DNA from: Caulobacter sp. RHG1
GTDB taxonomy: Bacteria > Pseudomonadota > Alphaproteobacteria > Caulobacterales > Caulobacteraceae
NCBI RefSeq assembly: GCF_013181195.1
Contig: NZ_SMZP01000009.1
Location: forward strand, 124,001 to 188,000
Direction of reading: 5' to 3'
DNA length: 64,000 nucleotides
This document shows, piece after piece, positions 57,512-64,000 of the stretch (positions within the stretch are counted from its first letter, which is position 1; each line of letters starts with the position of its first letter). The notes under the pieces were generated by a model. It did not search any database. It was not told the DNA's origin and saw nothing but the letters and a program-made list of their open reading frames with translations. A program made the position numbers and the translations under genes.

Positions 57512-59866
57512 ATGAAGACGTCCACTTGGCTGGTTTCGAGCGCACTGTTCCTGGTCATGGCCGCGCCGGCCATGGCGCAGCAGGCCGCGCCGACCGCTGA
57601 CACCCTTGAAGAAGTTGTGGTCACCGCCGAGCGCTTCGGCTCGGGCCTGACCCGCGCCACCTTCGCGGTCGGCGCCGAGGACATCCAGGAGCGTCCGCTG
57701 GGCGCGGAGATCACCCAGGTCCTGGTCAAGGTTCCGGGCGTGCAGGTCTCGACCGGCGACGCCCGCGGCGGCAGCTTCTCGTTCGAGATCTACATGCGCG
57801 GCCTGGGCGACGAGCAGATCGGCCTGACCCTGGACGGCATTCCCACCGGCGACAGCCGCTTCAACGGCGGCTCGCCGCCGCAGCGCTTCATCGAAAGCAG
57901 CAACATCGGCCGGATCAACGTCTCGCAAAGCGCAGGCGACATCGGCGCGCCGTCGCGCTTTGCTCTGGGCGGCTTCATCGACTTCGTCACCGACGCCCCG
58001 CGCAAGACCTTCGGCGCGACGATCGAGGGCGGCGTCGGCTCGTTCAACTTCCAGCGGCTGTACGGCCGTATCGACAGCGGCGAGATCGCGCCGGGCCTGT
58101 CGGGCTACTTCACGCTGTCGCACCAGGAGAACGACGTCTGGACCGGCCGCAAGAGCCGCGGTTCGGAGCGTGATCACTACGAGCTGAAGGTCGTGAAGGA
58201 CTTCGACAACGGCTCGTTCCTGAAGGCCCGCGTTTCGTACAACGAGCAGACCGACAACGACTTCAACATCGTCACCAAGGGCGAGTTCGAGGCCGCGCCG
58301 CGCAGCGACCGGGCGCTGGACGCTCTGACCGGCATTCCGGCCCGCGACATCGACTTTGGCGGCGCGCTGGGCGGCTGGCGCAAGGACTGGCTGGGCTATG
58401 CCAACGCGCACATCGTGCTGAGCGACGCGATCAGCTTCGACGTCAATCCCTACTACCAGAACCTCAAGGGCGAGTCGTTCCGCTACCAGGATCGCCAGCG
58501 CATCCTCACGGGCGGCGATCCGCGCGCGGTGACCGGCTACAACGCCAACGGTGGGGCGGTGCGCCCGACCCTGACTACCCTGCGCAACAGCAACGTCGTC
58601 GGCGGTCCGGCCGACATGCGCGTCACCCCGCGCGATCGCGACCGCTACGGCGTCACCGGCGAGATGAAGGCCCGGTTCGGCGCTCATGCCTTGCGCTTCG
58701 GCGGCTGGTGGGAAGGCGGCGACTCCACGGAGAAGCGCAACTTCTTCCCGATCTTCAATTCGGCCGTGAGCACCACCTATGACCGCTCGAAGCTGAACTA
58801 TGTGGAGTACGAGCGTTCGGCCACGGTCGAGACGACCATGCTGTACGCCCAGGACGAGTTCCGCGCCCTCGACGACAAGCTGAAGGTGGCTCTCGGCGTC
58901 ACCTGGTACAACGTCAAATACGACGCCAAGTCGCCGCTGGAGTACCGCGCCAACGTCAAGTTCTCGCAGCATTCGGATCTCAATCCGAAGATCGGCGCGA
59001 CCTACCAACTGGCCCCGGCGCTGGAGCTGTTCGGCGGCTACGCCAAGAACTTCGCCGGCATCCCCGAAGACGCCTTCCTGGGCTCGACGGCGGTGATCAA
59101 TCCCAAGGATCTTACGCCGGTCTCGACCGAGAACCTGGACATCGGCCTGCGCTACGTCAAGCCGAACATGGCCTTCTCGATCCAGGCCTATGACGTCGAC
59201 CTGAAGAACAATGTCGGCATCGTCACCCGCGATCCGACGGCGGTTCTCGACCCGCAGGAAGTCATCCGTGGCAATGTCGCGACCAAGGCGGTCAACATCG
59301 CCGGCATCAAGACCCGCGGCGTCGAACTGACTGGCTATTACGACTTCGGTCCTGTCGACCTCTACGGCTCGTACTCGCGCCAGGACGCCAAGCACGACAA
59401 CCCGGCCGTGGGCAGCGACGCCCGCAAGGCGCTGGCCTCGGTGGCGATCATCGGCGGCGCTGGCGTGCGCGACATCCCCAAGGATAGCTTCTTTGGGCAG
59501 ATCGGCTGGAAGCCGCTGGCGGGCGTGAAGCTGGACGCCAATGTCCGCTATGTGGGCGAGCGCGTCGGCGGCCATCTGGTCGCGCCGACCATCTTCCAGG
59601 AACTGGGGATCGAGAAGCTCGACAGCTACGCCCTGGTCGGTCTGACGGCGACCTACGACTGGAAGCGGGCGGGCGCACCGGACCTGCGCATCCAGTTCAA
59701 CGTCGATAACCTGCTGGACGAAGAGTACATCGGCGCGGTCAGCGGCTCGACCGCCACCCAGCCCGAGTTCGGCTACACGGCGGCGACGCCAAACGCCCGC
59801 ACTCTGGATCGCTACTTCGTCGGCATGCCGCGCACCTACACCGTCTCGGTGCGGGCGCGCTTCTAA
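57512..59866 (+). CDS. TonB-dependent receptor, probable nucleoside importer
   Basis: A 784-residue outer-membrane receptor. Signal peptide to MAAPAMAQQ (residue 24), TonB box-like LEEVVVTAERFG, plug with VLVKVPGVQVS, IYMRGLGDEQIGLTLDGIPT and SRFALGGFIDFVTDAPR, then a barrel ending TVSVRARF with terminal Phe. It has no STN domain and is not closely related to the two signalling-locus TBDRs. The LacI operator upstream and the nupC, hydrolase and kinase genes beside it point to nucleosides or nucleotides as substrate. TonB-driven nucleoside uptake is an inference from context. Confidence 0.92.
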   Translation: MKTSTWLVSSALFLVMAAPAMAQQAAPTADTLEEVVVTAERFGSGLTRATFAVGAEDIQERPLGAEITQVLVKVPGVQVSTGDARGGSFSFEIYMRGLGDEQIGLTLDGIPTGDSRFNGGSPPQRFIESSNIGRINVSQSAGDIGAPSRFALGGFIDFVTDAPRKTFGATIEGGVGSFNFQRLYGRIDSGEIAPGLSGYFTLSHQENDVWTGRKSRGSERDHYELKVVKDFDNGSFLKARVSYNEQTDNDFNIVTKGEFEAAPRSDRALDALTGIPARDIDFGGALGGWRKDWLGYANAHIVLSDAISFDVNPYYQNLKGESFRYQDRQRILTGGDPRAVTGYNANGGAVRPTLTTLRNSNVVGGPADMRVTPRDRDRYGVTGEMKARFGAHALRFGGWWEGGDSTEKRNFFPIFNSAVSTTYDRSKLNYVEYERSATVETTMLYAQDEFRALDDKLKVALGVTWYNVKYDAKSPLEYRANVKFSQHSDLNPKIGATYQLAPALELFGGYAKNFAGIPEDAFLGSTAVINPKDLTPVSTENLDIGLRYVKPNMAFSIQAYDVDLKNNVGIVTRDPTAVLDPQEVIRGNVATKAVNIAGIKTRGVELTGYYDFGPVDLYGSYSRQDAKHDNPAVGSDARKALASVAIIGGAGVRDIPKDSFFGQIGWKPLAGVKLDANVRYVGERVGGHLVAPTIFQELGIEKLDSYALVGLTATYDWKRAGAPDLRIQFNVDNLLDEEYIGAVSGSTATQPEFGYTAATPNARTLDRYFVGMPRTYTVSVRARF

Positions 59867-59895
59867 CGGCTGCTTGGGCGGGTTGACCTAGACCA

Positions 59896-59907
59896 TGAAA
59901 GGTTTCA
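59896..59907. promoter_or_regulatory. Degenerate LacI-type operator before the lacI-family gene
   Basis: TGAAAGGTTTCA differs from TGAAACGTTTCA at one central base and lies 29-40 bases before the regulator ATG. Weaker binding here would suit autoregulation. Confidence 0.65.
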
Positions 59908-59935
59908 CGTGCTGAGGGCACACGGAATCCGACGC

Positions 59936-60949
59936 ATGGCCAAGACCGACCCGCCCAACGACGTCCCGCGGCGCGCGACCCTCAAGGAGGTCGCCAAGGC
60001 CGCCGGCGTTTCGCTGGCCAGCGCCTCCTACGCGATCAACGGGGCCGGCTCGGTGGGCGAGGCCACGCGCGAGCATATCCTGAAGGTCGCCGCCCAGCTG
60101 GGCTATCGCCCCAACCAGAGCGCCAAGGCGATGAAGACCGGGCGCACCGGGGCTATCGGCCTGATCGTGCCTGACCTGACCAACCCGTTCTTCCCCAGCC
60201 TGGCCCAGGTGGTGATCCAGGCGGCGCGGGCGGCTGGCTACAGTGTGTTCCTGACCGACACCGAAGGCTCGCCCGAGGCCGAACAGCAGGCCGTCAGCCT
60301 GATGGTCGACCACGGCGTCGACGGGGTCATCTGGTTCCCGATCGCCGACGACGGTCCCGTGGGGCGCCTGATCGAAGGCGTGCCGACCGTGGTGCTGGAC
60401 CGTAACCTGCCGGGCTACGACGTCATCCAGGCCGACTATGCCGATGGCGGCCGGCTAGCGGCCGAGCATCTGATCGCAGCCGGCCACACCAACATCGGCG
60501 TCATTTCCGGCCCGCATGCGGCCTCCAGCGCCCGCCAGCGGGCCGAGGGGGCGATCGCCACGGTGCGCGAGAAGGCCAATCTGACCTGGCATGTCAACAA
60601 CGCCTTCTCTTTGGACCTGGAGCCGGCCGTGGCGGCGGCGCTGGAGACCCGGACGGCCACCGCCGTGATCGCCGGCGCAGATTTGATCGCCATCGGCGCC
60701 ATGCGCCATATCCGCTCGATGGGCCTTGTCGTGCCTGACGACGTCTCGGTGATCGGCTTCGACGACATTCCCTGGGCGCAGCTGCACACGCCGGCCCTGA
60801 CCACGATCGACATGCCCGTGGAGGATATGGCCGCCGCCGCTGTCGAGACCCTGGTGCGCCGCATCACCAACCGAAGCGAGCCGCGCCGACGGGTGGTGTT
60901 CAATGTCGAGCTGGTGGCGCGGGAGTCGGTGACGGGGCCGAAGTCGTGA
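59936..60949 (+). CDS. LacI-family repressor of the nucleoside regulon
   Basis: A 337-residue regulator started at the ATG at 59936, preceded by CGGA; a GTG at 59909 would overlap the operator region. The helix-turn-helix is ATLKEVAKAAGVSLASASYA, with hinge RPNQSAKAMKTGRT. The periplasmic-binding-like core has IGLIVPDLTNPFFPSL, VDGVIWFPIAD, VVLDRNLPG, IGVISGPHAASSARQR and VSVIGFDDIPWAQLHTPALT. The typical TGAAACGTTTCA target, seen three times in the flanking genes plus a variant here, agrees with the GalR/LacI binding pattern. The inducer may be a nucleoside or ribose derivative. Confidence 0.92.
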   Translation: MAKTDPPNDVPRRATLKEVAKAAGVSLASASYAINGAGSVGEATREHILKVAAQLGYRPNQSAKAMKTGRTGAIGLIVPDLTNPFFPSLAQVVIQAARAAGYSVFLTDTEGSPEAEQQAVSLMVDHGVDGVIWFPIADDGPVGRLIEGVPTVVLDRNLPGYDVIQADYADGGRLAAEHLIAAGHTNIGVISGPHAASSARQRAEGAIATVREKANLTWHVNNAFSLDLEPAVAAALETRTATAVIAGADLIAIGAMRHIRSMGLVVPDDVSVIGFDDIPWAQLHTPALTTIDMPVEDMAAAAVETLVRRITNRSEPRRRVVFNVELVARESVTGPKS

Positions 60950-62013
60950 TCGCGGCGCTGCTGGCGGCGGCCTTGCTGGCCGCACCGGACCTCCGCCTCG
61001 TCGGAGCGCTGGACGTTCCCAAAGACATTGTGGTCGACGGCGCGCCGTTCGGCGGCATTTCGGGCGTCGACTACGATCGCGAGACCGGCCGCTGGCTGAT
61101 GATCTCCGACGACCGCTCGGACAAGGCGCCGGCCCGGTTCTTCGTCGGGAGCCTGGACTACGATGCGAGGGGCGTGCGGGGCCTGCGCGTGGAGAAGCAA
61201 ATTCCGCTGCGGCGAGAAGACGGTTCGACGTTCCCATCGACCGCTGGCGAGGGTGAACGCGCGGACGCCGAGGCTTTGCGGATCAACCCAAGGACAGGCG
61301 ACCTCGTCTGGAGCAGCGAAGGCGACGCCCCGCGTGGGTTCGATCCGTCGATCCGCCGGATGGACCGCGACGGCGCGGCTAGGGGCGCGATCCCAACGCC
61401 GGCAGCCTTTCGGTTCGATCCGGCCAAGACCAAGGGCGCGCGCATCAACCAGACCTTCGAGGGGCTGAGCTTCTCGCCGGACGGCCGCTGGCTGTGGCTG
61501 GCCATGGAGGCGCCGTTGATCCAGGACGGCCCCGCGCCCGCGGTTTCTAATGGCGGGCTCACGCGGATCACCCGGCTGGATCGCGAAGGCCAAGTCTCGG
61601 CCCAATACGCCTATCGTCTCGACCCCGTGCAGGCCGCGCCGGTCAAGCGCAGCGACAACGGCGTCAGCGAGATCCTGGCGGTGGACGATCGCCGCCTGCT
61701 GGTGCTGGAACGATCCGGCGTCGAGGACGGGGAGGGGCGCTTTGTCTTCCTCTGCCGGCTTTATCTCGCCGAGACCGCGGGGGCGGAGGATGTCGCCGGC
61801 CGCGACAGCCTGGCCGCCGGCGACGTGCGGCCGATGACCAAGCGACTGCTGGTCAATTTCGATCGCCTGCCCAACACGCCGCCGACCAACCTCGAGGCCA
61901 TGGCCTGGGGACCGAAGCTGTCGACCGGCGAGCGTTCGCTCGTCCTGTTCGCCGACGACAACTTCGATCCGCACCAGCGCGGCCAGATGCTGGTGTTCGG
62001 CTTCAGGCCCTAG
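60946..62013 (+). CDS. Exported esterase-like protein of the phytase family
   Basis: A 355-residue protein beginning with GTG that overlaps the repressor stop (GTGA), so it is translationally coupled. A short hydrophobic N terminus (IAALLAAALLAAPDLRLVGA) looks like a signal peptide. The rest is a phytase-like beta-propeller: GGISGVDYDRETGRWLMISD, RADAEALRINPRTGDLVWSS, TFEGLSFSPDGRWLWLAMEA, and a C-terminal TNLEAMAWGP with LFADDNFDPHQ. Members have esterase-like annotation with little biochemistry. In this regulon it could release nucleosides from phosphate esters outside the cell, but this is only suggested by position. Confidence 0.82.
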   Translation: MIAALLAAALLAAPDLRLVGALDVPKDIVVDGAPFGGISGVDYDRETGRWLMISDDRSDKAPARFFVGSLDYDARGVRGLRVEKQIPLRREDGSTFPSTAGEGERADAEALRINPRTGDLVWSSEGDAPRGFDPSIRRMDRDGAARGAIPTPAAFRFDPAKTKGARINQTFEGLSFSPDGRWLWLAMEAPLIQDGPAPAVSNGGLTRITRLDREGQVSAQYAYRLDPVQAAPVKRSDNGVSEILAVDDRRLLVLERSGVEDGEGRFVFLCRLYLAETAGAEDVAGRDSLAAGDVRPMTKRLLVNFDRLPNTPPTNLEAMAWGPKLSTGERSLVLFADDNFDPHQRGQMLVFGFRP

Positions 62014-62885
62014 CTCCAGGCCATCTCGGTCTGCGGCTCCTCGCGGAAGGCGAAGTCGCCGTCGGTCGAGGCCGAGAGGTCGCGCCAGGCGTTCAGTTCG
62101 GCCTGCAGGCCCGCCGCCTTGGCCTCGACCACGCCGATGGCGTCCGTGCCGGCGGCCCAACGGATGGGCGGTTGGTCGGCGCTGGCCAGGGCGACCAGCG
62201 CCTGGCCCAGCTTGGCCGGATCACCCGCCTGGTTATGGCTGCGCGCGTCGTAGAAAGCCCGGATCGCGGCCGAGGCCTCGGCATAGTCGGCGATCGGATT
62301 GTCGGTGTGGCGCACCGACGAGGAGTCCAGGAAGTCGGTGCGGAAGAAGCCCGGCTCGACGATGGTCACGTGGATGCCGAAGCCCTTGACCTCATCGGCC
62401 AGCGACTCCGAGAAGCCTTCGACCGCGAACTTGGAGGCGCAATAGATCGAGCCGCTCGCGCCGCCGGCCAGGCCGCCGATCGACGAGACATTGAAGATGC
62501 GGCCCGAGCGTTGGGCGCGCATCACCGGCAACACAGCGCGGGTCATGTCGAACACGCCAAACACGTTGGTGTCGAACTGGGTGCGGGCGTCCTGGGCCAG
62601 GGTCTCCTCGAAGAGCCCCAGGTGACCGTAACCAGCGTTGTTGACCAGTACGTCGATACCGCCGAAGCGGGCCGTGGCGGCGTCGACGGCGGCCTGGATC
62701 TGGGCCGCGTCAGTGACGTCCAGCGCCAGGGCCAGCACGGTGTCGCTGTTCTCGCCGAAGGCCTCGACCAGGGCGGCGCGGTTACGGCCGGTAACGACGA
62801 CGCGGTCGCCTGCGGCCAAGGCGGCGCGGGTGATGGCGGCGCCCAAGCCGCGGGCCGCGCCAGTGATGAACCAGGTCTTGCTCAT
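62010..62885 (-). CDS. SDR-family oxidoreductase
   Basis: A 291-residue short-chain dehydrogenase. Cofactor motif FITGAARGLGAAITR (residues 6-20), DVLVNNAGYGHLG, Ser in VSSIGGLAGG and the YCASKFAVEG pair are all in place. The C-terminal extension of about 70 residues after VEPGFFRTDF is characteristic of a subgroup often annotated as oxidoreductase or ketoreductase. It is divergent from an AraC regulator, which probably controls it. The stop shares CTAG with the phytase-like gene. The substrate is unknown. Confidence 0.9.
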   Translation of the reverse strand: MSKTWFITGAARGLGAAITRAALAAGDRVVVTGRNRAALVEAFGENSDTVLALALDVTDAAQIQAAVDAATARFGGIDVLVNNAGYGHLGLFEETLAQDARTQFDTNVFGVFDMTRAVLPVMRAQRSGRIFNVSSIGGLAGGASGSIYCASKFAVEGFSESLADEVKGFGIHVTIVEPGFFRTDFLDSSSVRHTDNPIADYAEASAAIRAFYDARSHNQAGDPAKLGQALVALASADQPPIRWAAGTDAIGVVEAKAAGLQAELNAWRDLSASTDGDFAFREEPQTEMAWS

Positions 62886-63028
62886 GGGGAAACTCCTCGT
62901 TGGGGTGAGGAGACAAGACGCCTTTTCAGGATCCGAGCGTTAGGGCGATCCAGTCGGAAACTTGCACGATCCTGTCAAAGCGGCTCGGCGTGCTTGCGTC
63001 CGTGCTTTGGCAGGCGTTGGATAGAGCC

Positions 63029-63904
63029 ATGACGTTCTTGCCCGAAATGAACGAGCTGATTGAGCGGCACGCCCAAGAGGTGGACACGGTCCATCCCGTG
63101 CCGGGCCTGGGGCTTTATAGCAGCGACGCGCCGACCCTGATGGTCTCGGCCGCCTATCGGCCGATGCTGTGCCTGGTGGTAGCGGGCTCCAAGCAGACCC
63201 TGCTGGGCGAGCGATTGTACACTTACGAGGCCGGCGATTGTCTGGTGGTCTCGGCCGAGCTGCCGGTCTGCGGCAGCGTGATCGAGGCGCCGTATCGCGC
63301 GGTCAGCGTCGATCTGGATCCAGCGACCGTCTCACGGATCATGCTGGAGAGCGGCGAGGCCGAGCCGGCCGAACAGCCGCCGCCGTCGGGGATCCAGGTC
63401 GCGCCGCTGCCGGACGATCTGCTGGACCCCGTCGCCCGCCTGCTGCGCCTGCTGGACCGGCCCCGCGAGATCCCCGTCATGGCCCCGATGATCGAGCGCG
63501 AGCTGATCTGGCGGCTGCTGCACAGCAAGCATGGTCCCACCCTGCGCCAGATCGGCTCGGGCGCCAGCCGTTTGACCGGGGTGTCCCGGGCCATCCGCTG
63601 GCTGCGCGCCCACTATGCCGAGCCGATGCGGGTGGACGATCTGGCCGGCATGGCCGGAATGAGTCTCTCGACCTTCCACCGTCACTTCCGCACCGTGACG
63701 ACGATGAGCCCCCTGCAGTTCCAGAAACAGGTCCGGCTGCAGGAGGCTCGTGCGCGATTGCTGGCGGGTGGTGAGGGCGCGGCTCAGGCCGGGTTCGCCG
63801 TGGGCTATGACAGCGCCTCGCAGTTCAGTCGCGAATACGCCCGCCAGTTCGGCGCACCGCCCGCGCGGGATGCGGTGCGGATGCGCCAGGGGCTGGTGGC
63901 CTAG
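63029..63904 (+). CDS. AraC-family transcriptional regulator
   Basis: A 291-residue regulator started at the ATG at 63029. The N-terminal AraC_N-type domain (about residues 20-170) includes MLCLVVAGSKQTLLGERLYT and YEAGDCLVVSAELPV. The C-terminal DNA-binding domain shows VDDLAGMAGMSLSTFHRHFR, TMSPLQFQKQVRLQEAR and AAQAGFAVGYDSASQFSREY. Regulators of this type commonly sit divergent to an SDR or aldo/keto reductase gene, as here across a 143-bp gap. The signal is unknown. The stop shares CTAG with the partial gene that follows. Confidence 0.92.
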   Translation: MTFLPEMNELIERHAQEVDTVHPVPGLGLYSSDAPTLMVSAAYRPMLCLVVAGSKQTLLGERLYTYEAGDCLVVSAELPVCGSVIEAPYRAVSVDLDPATVSRIMLESGEAEPAEQPPPSGIQVAPLPDDLLDPVARLLRLLDRPREIPVMAPMIERELIWRLLHSKHGPTLRQIGSGASRLTGVSRAIRWLRAHYAEPMRVDDLAGMAGMSLSTFHRHFRTVTTMSPLQFQKQVRLQEARARLLAGGEGAAQAGFAVGYDSASQFSREYARQFGAPPARDAVRMRQGLVA

Positions 63905-64000
63905 GAGATTGCCGGAGCAATGAGGTGGCGGACTTTCGGGGGCGTGTCGCCGATGTGGAAGCGATGCAGGGCTTCTTGGTTGTGGCGATCATCGTGGGTG
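63901..64000 (-). CDS. C-terminal end of an unidentified gene
   Basis: The minus strand is open from the window edge to a TAG at 63903-63901, giving 32 residues ending in HRFHIGDTPPKVRHLIAPAI plus Ser. Codon use fits the region, and the stop is nested in the CTAG shared with the AraC gene, as in other convergent pairs here. Too little is visible to name the product. Confidence 0.5.
   Translation of the reverse strand, partial: THDDRHNQEALHRFHIGDTPPKVRHLIAPAIS

Noticed and set aside
57464-59575. 703-codon open frame antisense to the nucleoside-locus TBDR
   Set aside because: Shadow of the sense TBDR; no start signal or family motif.
1-64000. tRNA, rRNA, CRISPR array, insertion sequence or prophage
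   Set aside because: No cloverleaf, regularly spaced repeat, transposase or integrase was found on either strand by reading.

Overview
The window is high-GC, densely packed alphaproteobacterial chromosome. Four large TonB-dependent receptors (TBDRs), a FecI/FecR-type signalling locus, an HWE histidine kinase with FATGUY-type receiver proteins, and strong GC codon bias fit a free-living oligotroph of the Caulobacteraceae (Caulobacter-like). This is an inference from gene content; no rRNA or other decisive marker is present. I see no tRNA, rRNA, insertion sequence, prophage or CRISPR array.

Layout. (1) 1-6037: the end of a non-phosphorylative L-fucose catabolic operon: aldose dehydrogenase (cut by the window edge), two-gene altronate-dehydratase-type dehydratase, SDR dehydrogenase, FAH-family diketo-acid hydrolase and secreted GH95 alpha-L-fucosidase. 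(2) 6081-11209: secreted alkaline phosphatase, then a signalling island of HWE kinase, two single-domain receivers and two Crp/Fnr regulators. (3) 11253-19535: a cell-surface signalling locus read leftward: STN-TBDR transducer, ECF sigma, FecR anti-sigma, a second and very similar TBDR, and a secreted PI-PLC-like enzyme behind an intrinsic terminator. (4) 19799-34822: AraC and IclR regulators, a TBDR, gamma-glutamyltransferase, LysR regulator, MHS-type transporter, secreted zinc metalloprotease, secreted RidA-like protein and an amidohydrolase-CIA30 fusion, plausibly a peptide or gamma-glutamyl scavenging group. (5) 35334-40204: cyoABCD quinol oxidase with SURF1. (6) 40338-44664: MFS transporter, PAS protein, pseudoazurin behind an NnrR-like palindrome, DnaQ-type exonuclease and a haem-oxygenase-like diiron protein. 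(7) 44762-53505: a complete kdp potassium operon (small ORF, F, A, B, outer-membrane protein, C, D, E) with a candidate KdpE box. (8) 53484-62013: a nucleoside-use regulon (nucleoside hydrolase, TrpF-like TIM barrel, PfkB kinase, NupC, TBDR, LacI regulator, phytase-like esterase) tied together by a repeated TGAAACGTTTCA operator. (9) 62010-64000: a divergent SDR/AraC pair and the tail of one more gene.

The strongest system-level reading is region 8. It predicts complete nucleoside uptake, from TonB-dependent outer-membrane import to cleavage and ribose phosphorylation, under one LacI regulator, with a TrpF-like enzyme of unknown role. Other points for follow-up are the duplicated TBDR signalling locus with its PI-PLC behind a terminator, the outer-membrane protein inside kdp, the NO-regulator-like box before pseudoazurin, and five convergent gene pairs whose stop codons share four bases.
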